Positions 36,600-49,844 of a DNA stretch of 64,000 bases are shown here, in pieces (within the stretch, counting starts at the first letter, position 1; each line of letters begins with the position of its first letter). The DNA lies in assembly GCA_022749755.1 (NCBI GenBank), contig CM040453.1:18485368-18549367 (forward strand), written 5' to 3'. Source of the DNA: Azadirachta indica. Lineage: Eukaryota > Streptophyta > Magnoliopsida > Sapindales > Meliaceae. The notes under the pieces were generated by a model. It saw only the letters and a list, made by a program, of their open reading frames with translations, searched no databases and was not told the origin of the DNA. A program made the position numbers and the translations under genes.

Positions 36600-38569
36600 C
36601 TAGCTTCTCTTTTTTTCTCTAGGGAATCAATCTTTACTTTTTCTCCTTCATCCCATGTGATATGATGGGTTAGGATTAATCAACCATCGCATAAGTGCTG
36701 GGATAAGCTTATTTTGTCATGAGTGTGAAATATAGTCCTTAGGTTTGTGTATAAGGTAGTTAATATAGGTCATTGTATGCTATATGGAAATCTAGCCACT
36801 TCACAGAAGTCATAATCACATCTTTTCCCTTTAATGTCTATAACAAACTATCTCATATGTGTATAGAACATGTCTTTCACATGAAAATTAGTGTCACTAG
36901 ATGATTGAACACTAACTTTCTTGCTCTCCTCTATATAGTATCAATTTGCTTCTTCACATTTTAGGTGCAATTGATAAAGCCCATTTTTCAGACTTATTTC
37001 TTCTATTTATAAACCTTTTCATCTACTTACAATTGACCTCCTTTAAGAGTGTAAGGTAAGGCTTGTTCTTGTACTACCAATCCACTTATTGAAGCACTTG
37101 ACTGTGTTATTGGTTGGATCAATTACTTTGCAGTTTATGTCAAATGCCTACACTCTTGATGAATAGTCTTTTAAGTTATTAAAGCACTCTCTTGCATCTT
37201 CTTTGATCTCTCAAATTTTTGTCTTAAACATTAATGAAGTCATTCTTATTAGTGCTTTTATATGCCTTCTAGAACAACCTCTTCAAAACTTTGAAGTTAG
37301 CATATATTTGTCTATCATAGTGTTTATTGTAAGCAGTAGGCCATGTTCAGTAAAGAGCATCGACTAACCCTTTTTGCCTATCACTCATAAAAGTAACTTT
37401 GTTTTTCGTCATCCAAAAAATTATGCAACAATGACAAGAATGAGCACCAGGTATTTACATTTTTCTATCTCACACATAACAATGACTAGAGGGACAATCT
37501 AATTATTCACATCCACTATTATTGCAGCAAAATAAACCCAAATATATTTACCCCTTAAGTAGCAGTCATTAATACACCTATGTAAGGCCTACATCCATTG
37601 AGAAAAGCATTCTTATGTGAACTGAATGATACAAAAATCTTTGAAAGATTGTTTTGTCTAGCTTGCGTAGGATTTCACATATAACTTTACACAATAATCT
37701 TATATTGCGTTTTAGTACTATAACGTGATATTGAAACAGTTTCTCATTCCTCTTAGAATGATCACCACCAATGAGTTTTAAGACTAACTTCTTGGCTTTA
37801 TACAACTTCATTATATGCACCTTAAACCTATGATCCAACTTCAAATATTCTTTAATGATAAATTTTTTCACATTAGGGTTTGACTCTACCAACTGCTTAT
37901 TTTTTTCAATAAGCCATGCACTGATAATAATAGCTATTCTATCAGACGTAAGATAGATATGTTGTCCTATAAACCTCGCATTGCTAGCAAAGTGACTAGC
38001 AACTACTAATAGACAACCTTCAACAAAACATTTTGCTTTCAACCATTTCTTGTCATTATATAATTGTCAATATCAAACCCTCATTTAATCATCATACCAC
38101 TCATAACTCTCTTAAAGTGAGCAGCATTATCAATGATAATGCTGCTTTTTTTTTTTGCCATCAACAAGTATTTTGTACGCATGTGTGTTTAAGTACCTCA
38201 TTACATTTTTTGTATTAGTGTAATTTTCTTCATTAGAACTTAATTCAACTTTTCATTGGCTTCCACATCTGACAGCAACTCATTTCCATCGTTGCCATCC
38301 TAACTAGTAATGTCCTCATTATTATCTAAAACTCAACCATCAAAATGTGATTTAACTTTATTGATGGAATGATTAGTAATATTGTAATTAGTCCAACTAT
38401 CATTTGATCTACTATCAATGTCAACTACATTTGTGTATGCTTGATTCTTAAGTATGTTTTGCTGGGCTAGTGTTTGTTGTGATGACAATATATGACCGTT
38501 TTCTAGTGCACTGGCCAAGATGATTTGGATAGGTGTGCTATAAAGGTTCAATAAAGGTCCATTTGGCAC
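36600..38569 (-). pseudogene. MULE transposase pseudogene, central and C-terminal part
   Basis: Reading leftwards: an acidic linker near 38330-38230 (NNEDITS, GNELLSDVEANEK), then a frame at 38042-37578 with AKCFVEGCLLVVASH, AWLIEKNKQLVESNPN, VHIMKLYKAKKLVLKLIGGDH and IFQRFLYHS. GCRPYIG and DCYLKG (first catalytic region, Asp context damaged) follow in another frame. FMSDRQKGLVDALY holds the second Asp intact at about 37390, then PTAYNKHYDRQIYANFK, KAYKSTNKNDFINV. A Lys/Arg-rich end (KKREASNPKKLKRR) at about 36600 fits the C-terminal tail. Frameshifts and stops occur throughout. Confidence 0.75.
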
Positions 38570-38800
38570 TACTTATTAGCACTTCATAAGTGCTAAGTAG
38601 CACTTGTGAAGTGTTAAATGGTATGTTTGGCACATCTTAAGAAAAAGTACTTATTATAAAAGTTTAGCATTTAAGGTGATTTTTCACTTAGTAGAATTTT
38701 GATGCTTTTCTTAGATTAGCAGTTTAAGTGCTTCGATGGGTAACACTTGAAAATTTAATGAATTTTTGTATTTTCTAAAATGTCCTTAAGGAAATTTCCA
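38570..38800. repeat. Hairpin-rich MITE-end-like sequence
   Basis: Begins GGTCCATTTGGCAC and contains TTAGCACTT/AAGTGCTAA arms around a three-base centre, followed by more AAGTGCTAAGTAGCACTT-type inverted words. It resembles the ends of plant hAT-type elements. It falls exactly where the MULE pseudogene loses continuity, so it probably marks an insertion. The matching far end was not found. Confidence 0.4.
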
Positions 38801-39479
38801 AATTATAATTTTTATATCATTTTTCCTATCTCTTATTCTTTTATCCTCTTCACCTCTCTATACTCTATCTCTATTCTCCATAAACAATTCATTTACAATT
38901 TGCAGATCTTACTGTCCTATCTATTGTAATAGAAGACTCCCATAAAATGAGTAAAGTCTCAAACCCTCATTTTTTTTTCTCTCAACATTTTTGTTGACTT
39001 GAAAATCTCTCTTCAGAACACAAATCACTATTAATAAGTTCAAGATCTATTGATTTTATAAGGTAATATGTCATTTCCTTCCACTAGTCCTTCTTTTTTT
39101 CACTAAATTTACTTTTTAGGGTTCTAAAAGTCCAATTTTATTTTCTAGGGTTTGCTCCAAATCTTTTAGATAAGGAACCCAATTCCAAATCTCCTTATGA
39201 ACATTATAGGGAATGCACAGTTTGGGTTTTCTAGGTTAATTATAATGGATTAATGGTAACATATAAAGCTTTTATTATAGTGCTGGGACTTGATAAAAGT
39301 AATAGACATAAGTTGTAGATCATGTAAAGTGCATACCAAGGAATGTGTAATTGATTATTGGAATTCTTGAAATGAATTCCATCCATATTGTTCTGTATTT
39401 ATAAATTATGATGCAAAGGATGCTGCACAACCATGTATATGAGAGGGAGAACTCACACTAGGGCTTAGAGGGGCTCAAG

Positions 39480-40245
39480 AGCAACATTTATATAAACTAT
39501 TAAGCTTGCCAAGTAGGCCAATCACAAGACTTAGAGCCAAGCATTTTAAAGAAGCGTTAAATGGGCTGATTCATCAAGTTGGAGAAATAGCAAACACATG
39601 AAGGCCTAGCATAAGGTTAAATCAATTTGAAGGGAATCTAGTCACTATGATTAAAGTTCTAGAAGATTTCAATTGAGAACTTGCACATTTTCAGCTTTCA
39701 AAGGTTTAAGAAGCGAGACATGAAGGATTGGGCATTTTATTTATTTAGATTACCTACTGTACAAAAGAATTAGTTTCCTAATTTATTTAGGATTGTTATT
39801 TCCATGTTAAACTAAAACTCTATCATTCTTAATTAGATTATGATTCTTAGTTTTCCTAATTAATTTAGAATTCTTAATCCTACATAATTTAGGATTCCTA
39901 TTCTCATTTAATTTAGAATTTTTATTAGCCTATATATGTGGGGCTACCATTGTTTTACAATCAAGAACATCGTTATTTTTAATAAGAGTGAGTTATTGTG
40001 TTCTTCTTTCAATTCTTAAAAGGACTCTTGAACTTATCACGTTTATTCTTGTGACGTTCAAAACAATCAAACTTATCACCTTGATTCTTGAGTGGTCTTT
40101 GAGATGTTTTGTATGGCATCTTCAAACAACTATAGTTCTTGATTCTTATCTTGCTAGGTAATGGGTCAAGGCTCAATAAACTTGCGTTTTGAAATTTTAG
40201 GGTTCAATATCATATTTGCTGTTGGATTTTGTCACATTATTGGCG
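39480..40245 (+). repeat. LTR-retrotransposon fragment
   Basis: At about 39500-39600 one frame reads SLPSRPITRLRAKHFKEAL, a motif style seen at polyprotein edges in plant gypsy-type elements. Further right are LTR-like features: a TATATATG box at about 39935, a T-rich leader and the sequence ATTGGCGAAGTTC at about 40240, which is not a clear primer-binding site. No other retroelement domain was found. Confidence 0.35.
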
Positions 40246-40940
40246 AAGTTCACATCGAATTGTGCCTTGATCATGTACTTTTATGTTTAAGTAATTATCT
40301 AGGACCTTAATTTGTTGTACTTTATTCCATGATTTTGAGTCTGTATTTTTTGCTTCAGTTTGCATTTATATTGTTTGTTGTTTTTTCTATCATTTTATAT
40401 TTTAATTTGACATGCAAACACTGTCCAAAGTAAAATTAATTAAAAGATATTAAAAAAGCAAGACAATCGCATGGTGTCATTGCTATACTTCTTAACTATT
40501 TCTTACTGTGATCTAGTTCAAAGTTTTGATGGATACTTTGATTTATTTTTATAATAATTTTGTAAATAAATTAATTCTAATGATCATGAATAAAATAATC
40601 ATTTCTTGTGGCCCAATACTTTACTCTTGGACTATTTATGTTGTTTGATAAATGGAGTGAGCATGAACGATGAATATTTTACTTTTCATTTGTTGTTTTT
40701 TAACATTTTTCAATGCTTTAGTTTGTAGAAAACCAAGAAAATCAAATTGAAGTGTTAAAATGTCAGAAAATGAAGAAGCCATATAGATGTTGCCAGTTTT
40801 AGTAACCAATATAAATTATGGAATCTTTAATAATTCCATGTCATTTGTAAGAATTAATCATATATGAACGTATTTTTGTTTTTTGTCTATTTTGTCTTTA
40901 CAAATTGATAAAGGGTTATATATCACATCTAAATTTATAA

Positions 40941-41545
40941 TCTTCCATAATTGCATCTGCATCATTATCTTCATGCACAGCCAAATCATCATTTGAACAA
41001 GATGAATACCAGCCATAATTTGCAACTTGTTCTACTTCCTCATTTGTCACCTTTATAGGCAAATGATCTTCACTTGCTAGGGTCACCTTCGGTTCATCTT
41101 CAATGCAAACATTGGTGATTTATCAGTAGCTTCATCTATTGCATCTTCATAACTCAGGAAGCATCCTAGAAGGACTTGTTCCTTTCTTAGGCTTCTATAA
41201 ATTGTTACAAGTTTGCTTGTTGTGTTTGGCATGACTCTCATAGTAGCAAAGTCATCTATCTCATACTTATCAACTACATCATCAAGTGCAAACTAGTTTA
41301 GAATAGTTTACTGAGGAAGAGATTGAATTTTTGCAAAATGGTACGCTTTGAAGCTTGGTTAGTTAGCAAGAATATGTATATAGTTCTACCCTTTGCATAT
41401 TACTTCTTGAAAGCATACAACAAATCAGCATCACTTTTCAAAACCATCTTGTTCTTGGACCAAGGAAACTCCACCTCAAACATGACACATTCCCACTCAT
41501 TGCATACAACATTATCCTCAGATACATATTAAATATCATCCTATA
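40941..41545 (-). pseudogene. MULE transposase pseudogene, N-terminal part
   Basis: The minus strand reads CNEWECVMFEVEFPWSKNK, VLKSDADLLYAF, KGRTIYIF, then downstream an acidic stretch ending in DLAVHEDNDADAIME. This matches the N-terminal domain style of plant MULE transposases (hydrophobic strand, charged turn, then acidic linker). It is separated from the core at 38569 by about 2.4 kb of other repeats, which suggests later insertions. Confidence 0.5.
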
Positions 41546-43319
41546 ACTACATAAGGTTATATGACTTTGGACACACCCTTGATATGTCATGGAGCTTGTC
41601 CCAAATTATGCATCAAAGATCAAACCTCTTCATGCTACAAAGTAAAACAAAGCATGTTAAATGAACAAACAGTAAATTAAAAAGCACATTACTTATTTCC
41701 TTAATCTTTTCTTGGGGTACTGACAGTTCAAATATTACATGCATCATCTAGATATATTTTGCATAATCAATAGCTTCATAAAGCAATATTACCAAGAAAT
41801 CAAAACATAAAGTAACCCAAAAACATTGAAATAACATGTATCTATGACAATGTGAACTAATGCATTTAACCCTTGTTAACTTTTATTTGTTTGGGATAAA
41901 ATGAAAAAATCAGAACGCATAGCGACGAAGAAACACTTTGTTCAAGCATTCTTATTCATTGTACCCATTCAATCGAAGCAATCACAAACACAAGCAGAAG
42001 CATATGTTTTACAAGATACCCCATTTCATATTAAATATACCCAAAATCAACACCAAGGAGAATGCATGTTCATTATGATCCCAAAGCTCATCAAAGTACA
42101 AGCATGCATATTCTAGATTTAGTCAAGCATTTACCTAAACTGAAATAAGGCTTTCGTTTGGTAAAATTTGGTCTATTAGTGCGATTGAAGCCTATTTAAC
42201 TCATGGATTTAAACAAATAAACCCAACAATACCCTAGATCACCCTCTCTCTCACTAAATATATACCAATGACCACAGATAACAACGCGAAATGAAGAGTT
42301 GTTTCTCTTCATTGATTGATTCCTTTATCTATTGTGTAGTTGCCACCCTTAAATTAACACATGAGATTTAATGCTTTACCATTTTGTGCAAATTTTGCTT
42401 TGAAATTTATGTTTCTATCATCATTTCCTCCCAAAAAATCATCTCTCTTCAACTGAAACAAAGTCAAAAGAGTAAACTTGTGTGCTTTTATCAATTTGCC
42501 CTTAATTATAACGTTTGACTAAAAACCTTGGATGGTCAGAGGGGAGGTAAGTATATATTTTTTCAAACTTTAATCCAATTATTAAAGTTTTAAATCTTAA
42601 AGGAGGTATGTGTTAAAACTCTTAAAAAAATATTATTTGATTTTTTGTTATTCTAAAATTCTATATTTTTATTCTCGAGAAACGATTTGCCATAAAAGCT
42701 TATTTTGCACCAAGATATTACGTGGAAAATTTTCTTTGGACATTGCAATTTGCACGTCTTATCATGGAAAGGTTCAAGGCCATAATTATCATATGGTTTA
42801 TTTGTAAATTATCATTGAAGTCTTTATCTCCTGATTAATAATGTCTTTTGGTGTAACATTTTGAAATTTATTGTTTGACCCTCATACTTTTTTATTATTT
42901 TAAAAAACATTACTCAAAAACTTTATTCTAGAGTAATTTACTATTTTGGCATAATATTTATATATCGATTTGAACATCTTATGATATATAACTCATTATA
43001 ATTATTGGTGTGATTTTAAATTATATCTATAGATTTATTCCATCTTAGTTTATAATTGTATGATTATTTTACATGCTAGTGTTATTAAACCAAAAAGTTT
43101 AAAATTTAAAAAATATTTTATTAATTATTAGTACAGATGAGACAAAACAAACTATAATTTATTACTCTTAGATTATATATATATATATATGAGATATGCC
43201 AAATTGAAGTTGGTCATTTTTTATTAGAAAATATATGTCATATACAATTACTTTTATGAAAGTAATGTTATCTGTGATTTTTAGTCTATTTATTGTTTAT
43301 TTTCATAATGTTTTCATAA
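41546..43319. other. MULE flank and AT-rich intergenic DNA
   Basis: No gene is supported. The part to about 42600 should be the 5' flank of the minus-strand MULE. A short plus-strand frame at 41901-42116 has no motif. Beyond 42600 the sequence is low-complexity and AT-rich, with an (AT)n tract near 43178. Confidence 0.4.
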
Positions 43320-43960
43320 TATTTAAAGACCTTCTTATTGTTTTGTTTTTAGTTAATTTTTAGTTAATTTAAATCAAATCTAATTTTTTGTTCAAAAAAT
43401 TATAAATATTTTGTTGGTATCCAAAGATCTTCATAATATTAGATATTTAGTTAATTTTTAGTTAACTTAGGTTAAATTTGGGTCCACCCAACCCAAATGT
43501 ATTTTTATCCAAAAAAATTATGAATAATTTAATAATATCAAAAGACTTCCCTATTTGGTTTTTAGTTAATTCTTGGTTAACTTAGGTCACATTTGAGTAG
43601 ATCCTATCTAAATTTATTTTTTTAAAAAATAAATTATGAATATTTTGACAATATCTAAAACCTTTCGGCAATTAATTTTTAGTTCATTTTTTATTAACTG
43701 AGGTCAGATATTACTTTTAGAAAAATCGACTATTATCACCAGTGTTTTGCCTATTTACAACTGACCCCTTAACTTTTTTATAATATATCCAAAAACCTTC
43801 TTGCCTTGAGGTTTTTTGTTAATTCTTTATTAAGTGAGTCCAACCAACCCCAATTTTATTAATATTTTTAATGATATCCAAAGACCTCCCTACCTTTACA
43901 TTTTAGTTAATTTTTAGTTAAAAGTCAAATTTGGGTCCAATTTTATGTTAAGAGTTGAAT
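43320..43960. repeat. Diverged tandem repeat, unit about 120 bp
   Basis: About five units contain TTTTTAGTTAATTTTTAGTTAA, then a GGTCAAATTTGGGTCC-type segment, TTTTTATCCAAAAAATTATGAAT and AATATCCAAAGACCTTC in the same order. Units differ by substitutions and short indels. No coding frame is present. Confidence 0.65.
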
Positions 43961-43981
43961 CCTTACTCTCATTAAGTAGGA

Positions 43982-44308
43982 ATGACAATAGAATGGGTTG
44001 GGGATGGGGGAACGTCCTCTATTTTAATTTTGATCCTCGTTCTTCACCCCATTTCTCAATAAATTATATGGGGTAGGGATGAAGAATCACTGTATATGCA
44101 AAATGGATTTTCCCTTCCCACTTATTTTTCTCATTTTTGTATATATTTATACTAAATATAACTAAAAAATGTCATTAATATATTATGGTACTATTGATAT
44201 GTAATAACTATATTAAAAATATAAATTTGACTATTTGATAAGATAAAAAATTATGAATTATAAACTTTATATATATATATATTAAAAACATAAAATTTTT
44301 TACATACT

Positions 44309-44343
<35 letters not shown>

Positions 44344-44475
44344 GGAGAATAAGGCAGGCATAGAGTGAGAGTACTATTAAATCATTCCTTACTCCATTCT
44401 CCATCATATAATTCTAATTTTATCTTATTTGGGAAGGGTTCCCATGGGCCCCATACCCATGGGAAATTTTGCCAT
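43982..44475. mobile_element. hAT-like MITE with GGGGATGGGG ends
   Basis: The left end GGAATGACAATAGAATGGG and the right end, read inverted, GGATGGCAAAATTTCCCATGGG are similar, and both are followed by G-rich words (TTGGGGATGGGG; TATGGGGCCCATGGG). The inside is AT-rich and non-coding, with (TA)n runs at about 44268 and 44318-44343. The same end sequence occurs at 54083. Confidence 0.55.
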
Positions 44476-45096
44476 CCTGAAGCAATTTACCACCAAAACC
44501 ATCATATAATATTACATACTTTTGTAATTATTTTATATATCATTTAACTATATTATATTGGCATTGTTAGGCAGAAATTATAAAGAATAATGAATATAGA
44601 ACTTTTTTATACATTATTTATTTAAATAAACAACAAAAACAAAAATTGTTTTATTTTGTAATTTTTATATTAACTTAGAAAAAATTAAATATTAGTGATT
44701 TTTTAATATTAAAATGATAATGATCTAATTTAAAAAATAACTAAATCTTAATTAAATTTAAATATTAACTTATAAAATCAAATCAATTGTAAGAATTAAA
44801 AAATAAAATAAAATCCATGAGCATAAAAAGTTTTTGCACAAAAATAATAAAACTAGAAGGAGTTTTTACAAAAAATGGGAAAGAAAATAGTTAATTAATT
44901 TTTTTGACTATTTTTTAATTAAATTTATATATTCATTTTTGTTTGGGTAAAAATATCTATGTATTTTATTTAGATGTTATTTAATAGAAATCATATTAAA
45001 AAATTCGAATTATAACTTTGTGTAATGGAAAACTTGTACTTCAATACCCCGCAATAAAGTGTTATTTAATTATTAAAAAAATACAGTAGAATTGAG

Positions 45097-45312
45097 TTTT
45101 TTTTTTTAAATATTACATATTATATATATAATTTATTAACATTACATTAAAAGGCTATCAAGAGCCCTCAACAAGAAGAAAAATTGGCCTCACTTATAGT
45201 GAGTGGACCCATGTACAGGTGGGAAATCAATCCTTGCCATTAGCAAGGATCGGAGCCAACACCTCTTAAAAGGTGCCGGCTCCTGACCACTTGAGCTATG
45301 CCTTAATAGTTC
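45097..45312 (-). mobile_element. tRNA-derived SINE with target-site duplications
   Basis: Read on the minus strand from 45312: GAACTATTAAGGCATAGCTCAAGTGG (split here as GAACTATTAAGG and CATAGCTCAAGTGG) contains a good pol III A box TAGCTCAAGTGG. A B-box-like GGCTCCGATCC follows about 35 bases later. A non-tRNA body then runs to an A11 tail at 45097-45107. The copies of AGTWGAATTGAG at 45085-45096 and 45313-45324 are 12-bp target-site duplications with one mismatch. Total length is about 216 bp, usual for plant SINEs. Confidence 0.8.
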
Positions 45313-45324
45313 AGTTGAATTGAG

Positions 45325-48180
45325 TATTGAGAACTCTAAAATTAAGTGAGCATTAATTATATTTTTTTTTTCTAAAATTAAATAGAAAATTTTATTTAAT
45401 TGTAGAAAATGTAAAGAAGTCATATTTTTTGTTTTGCTAATGCTTAATTTATTATCACCACGCTCTCTCTAAAATCACATCAAGTGCATGCAAACAGAAT
45501 TTTTGATTCATCATGTTATTTTTATATTTTGGTTGACAATATATATATATATATAGATAGATAAGAAAAAACAAATGAAATTTGCCAACCATTGGGTCAA
45601 TTAGCAGCAGATTACATGAGATATTAGAGACAATCAAAATATTTTGGTAAGTTAAAGTATTCTTGGTTAAAAATAATTATCCATGTTATAATTTGTTATA
45701 ATTTGGCAAATTGTCAGTTAATGATCATAATTTAATGTATTATCAAAAATTCTCCTTTCGCTTGATTTTTTTTTTTAGATATCACTAAATAAAGATTAGA
45801 TTTAGTCATAATAATGATATTTTGTGAAAATGTCTTCTCAAATCTTTTTTAAAAGAAAGTATTTGGACAATCCTTTTTCCGCGAGCTTAAATGGAAACCT
45901 CGAAGCTGTTCTCTTTTTCTTTGTATGGTAATTAATTTGTGAAATTATTTATTTTTTTAAACTCGAGCATTTGGGTTAATTTGTGGAAATGTTCTTGTTT
46001 TCTTCTTAAAGCCAAACAATATAATTAAAGAATGCATGTATTTATAATGTGAGCTAATTAATTAACTAACTAATTAGTCAATTATACCATGATCATAACA
46101 TATTCATATATCACTCCTTCCCAAATATAATAAGGATACGTAATAAGAAATAGATTTTTTTAGGCAATAGAATTTTGATTATGAAAATAATTACTAAATG
46201 TTGACTTCAAAACTAGAGGCAATTAAGCCTACAGCAATGGATATTCTTGAAAATATTTTGACACCTAAGAAACTTAAATAAAATTAGAATTTACATTTGC
46301 ACGTTCTCTATTTTTTCTAATTTTTCTAAGCATATTATGAAACATGACAATTTTTAACAAAACACTGACTCCAACTCTTCCTTTTGCCTTTTTTTTTAAT
46401 CAAAACAAAAAATTGAGAAAGAACTTCCAATTGGTTTCAAAAAAAAAAAATCAAACAATACACAATCATTAGTTTAATAAAAAGAAAATTAAAAAAATAG
46501 AGCTAGTACAGAAGATTCAAATCTAAATAATTATCCAATTATAGTAATCAAATTCTTGAATATAAGCTATTGCAATAATAAAAAGATTTCATAGGAATTT
46601 AAAAAAAATAAAATTAATATCTAGAAAACTATTAGTTAAATAAAAAAGACCTGAAAGAAGAACTATAATAATTTAATATACAGATATATATTCCATCAGT
46701 TTATTTAAAGAAAATTTATTAAATTACCAAAAATAATAAAATAGAATTTATTATTACCAAGTCCAAAGTTTGTGGTGAACATTCAAGAAAGAAAAAGTGG
46801 TACACTAAAGAAGTTACGAGTTTTTGTTTTGTGAAAATGGTGTGTTTTATTATTTGATTAAAAAAATTATTAAGTAAATAAATTTTAAGCTTAAAATATT
46901 TTAAATTTTCTGTCCTGATCTTCTCAAATATCAGAAAAAATTAGTTGAGGATAGTATCTACATCTATTAAAATAGATGGATTGAAGTATATCATACTGAT
47001 AGTTTAATATATTTCATTTTATCTTAACTATATTAATTGTAATTTTAAAATTTCCAAATAGTATAAATTGGGTTAGATTGGATTAAATTATATACACTTT
47101 AATAAAACTAACTCACAATATTTAAGAACAAAAACGCATAAATGATTTTTTTATGCCTAATTGCTTTTCAAACTTATCATATAAATGAGTTATTTTTTAG
47201 TCTAATTATTACATAATTAAAATTAGGGATATTTTTAAATTACTATTCTATCTTTTATTATATTTAGTTGTGATAGGATTTTTATTGTAGTAATTTGTCT
47301 CAATGACCTTCCTTTCAATAATTAATTAGTATACAAATAAAATAGATTGTTCAGTAAATTAAAATTAATTATGAAGTAATGTGATAATTACAAGTCAACT
47401 TTAATATGAGATTAAAAACAAGAAAATATAATATTACGCTAATATTATTTGTATCAATTTAATTTTCCATGTTGAAGAACATATATTACTACTATAAATT
47501 ATGCTAGAGAAAATTTTATAATTTAGCCAAAAAATTTGGGACAATTTTCGTATTTAGCAAGTTTGAATTTTGTTCTTAATCTTAGTTTAAAGAGGGGAAA
47601 AAAACTTCTGGACCATTTTACCTTTATAACCAAAAAACAACAAAACCTTAATTTTAAGAGTGATGATTCCGGAGTGCTCGGGACTTACTATTGTTACTTT
47701 TAAATGACAAATTAGATATTAGTATGATGTGATCGCTATTAATAATAATAAAATTTATTAATATTAATAATTAGAATAATAAACTATTAATATTATATCA
47801 TAATATCATAAAATATATTATTAGTTAATATTATATTATATTGTGTTTAGATTACTGATCATATTACACTGTTATTCATGATAGGATTATTAGACTAATA
47901 GATTATATATCACTAATATTTTAGTATCAAATATATAACACAAAATAGTAATATTATAACCAAATTAATAATACTTACTGGTCTATATTAATAATTATGG
48001 TGTTAATTTATATTAGTAATAATATATTAAATTATGTACTATCATTCATTATAAACTAGCTATACAAAATATAGAATATTTATTTTTCATATATATTTAT
48101 ATATAGATACTATTATGTTAAAAATATAAATGATAAAATTAAATATATTATACTGTTGATATAGACTATAGGATTATTAT
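45325..48180. other. AT-rich intergenic DNA
   Basis: No gene, RNA gene or clear transposon was recognised. Features are limited to a (TA)n run near 45540 and long TTATTA/TAATAT-rich low-complexity stretches beyond 47700. Confidence 0.45.
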
Positions 48181-48189
48181 TATTATTAC

Positions 48190-48690
48190 TATATTATTAT
48201 TATTTCATACTATAGGATTATCATATACTATACAAACCATGATATGTTGATATAGACTATCAACTAAAGCGTGCAATAATTATTATAAAATAAAATATTA
48301 GCATTATCTTTTTATGATTATTATAGTTTAATATAACCTAACTATAAAAAATATTCATAATTTATTGTTCGTATATTATTATATATACTGTAATGGTATA
48401 TAAAAAACTAATGAATGATAAAATTAAATATATTATTCTAGTAAATTTATTATTATATACAATAATAGTTATTATTATTATTTTATACTATGCTACTGTT
48501 ATATTGTATAAACCATGATCTATTGATATAGACGATTAACACTGACTATACAATAATTATTATACATTATAATATTAGTATAATCCTTTTATGATTACTG
48601 ATAAATATATTACAATAGACTATTCTATCATTATATTAATATTTTCGAATACTCAATTTATTCCTTCTTTTATTGTCTATTTGTATTCTC
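48190..48690 (+). repeat. AT-rich dispersed repeat, copies 1 and 2
   Basis: The word ACCATGATMTATTGATATAGAC followed by ACTATACAATAATTATTAT recurs at about 48235-48280 (partial copy) and about 48480-48690 (full copy). The full copy matches 49845-50062 over about 210 bp in the same orientation, including the ending CAATTTATTCCTT, GTCTATTTGTATTCTC and ATTGACAC. Confidence 0.65.
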
Positions 48691-49289
48691 AGTATTGACA
48701 CATGCAATGCGAACTTATGAGAAAAATTAGAAATATTTTGTAAATATTAAAATTGATATTTGAAAATATTGAAACTTGATACTTGAAAATATTAAAATTG
48801 AATTTTAAAATATTTGAAAATATTAAAACTTGATACTTGAAAATACTGACTAATATTTTATTAATAACTTAAAATTTTTACAACTATTTCGTGAATCCAA
48901 AATCGCCCCCCTTATGAAGGAACGAAAATGAATTTGTACTTGAATAAGTTTCCTATTGAGTCACAAGACTCTCTACTATTATAAGACTGACAATAATCTG
49001 AAATACGATTATTACAACTTTGAATAATTTTGAATAAAGTAAATGCTTGTTGTCCGTCACAAGCTTAGCTTTTCACTAAAAGGAGATTTATCTTGACTTG
49101 ACTAATAGCTAGAACATTTTGAAAATACGTCTTGAGTGAATGGAGAATTTTGATTATTATTGTGGGTCCTTATGATTTTACACTTCAAAAGGATCTTGAC
49201 TAAATAGTCCACCAAAAAGGTCATCATTATGTCCTAATCATAAACTTATTGAAGATTCTTAAGTACTGTCTTCATTATCATCATTAATT

Positions 49290-49570
49290 TCTTGAATAAT
49301 TGTGTTAAATAATTTTGCACAATATTCTCTTTCTTATTTATTTTTCTTTGGGTATTTTGAATCTTTGGAGAAGAGGGGCTGGCTTTGTCAACTAGCAACA
49401 TCTTTTGTGGATGGTGTAATAGGAAATTTTGGAGTAACTATAGTGCCAAATTTCTTCGACTTTAGCCATCGAGAAAATGCTATTAGAGAAACTTTGAATA
49501 AATCATATTTTTTCCACCATTTGATTTTAAATTCTCTGATAAGACTTAAGTGACAATTTGGATAGTATTT
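49290..49570 (-). other. Possible minus-strand coding relic
   Basis: One minus-strand frame reads HLSLIREFKIKWWKKYDLFK, then LIAFSRWLKSKKFG, IVTPKFPITPSTKDVAS, before stops. The clustering of Trp, Lys and aromatic residues is unlike the surrounding low-complexity DNA and suggests decayed coding sequence of a mobile element. The family was not recognised. It lies between the two 210-bp direct repeats at 48480 and 49845. Confidence 0.3.
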
Positions 49571-49844
49571 TTTTACTGTGAAATTCCAAGAAAGTATGCA
49601 TAGAATGGAAAAATTAATATAAAAAGTTATTTCTGTATAAAAAGGTTGATTAATTTTGGGTGAGTTCTTAATGTACCATGGAAAAGATTTTTGGGTAATT
49701 TCTTTTGGATAAATTGAGTCATTTGATCGTAAGTAAAACTACCAACCTTGAAACTATGAAGACATTATACTACATTGGTTATCAAAATGGATAAATTATG
49801 AATGATCAAAACTTGTAAGGTAGAACATTCTGTACAAGCTAATT

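Noticed and set aside
45190..45423. Minus-strand 77-codon frame
   Set aside because: It overlaps the SINE and its flank and reflects the pol III-derived sequence rather than a protein.
49302..49553. Plus-strand 83-codon frame
   Set aside because: The composition of the opposite strand looks more protein-like; no motif was seen in the plus frame.
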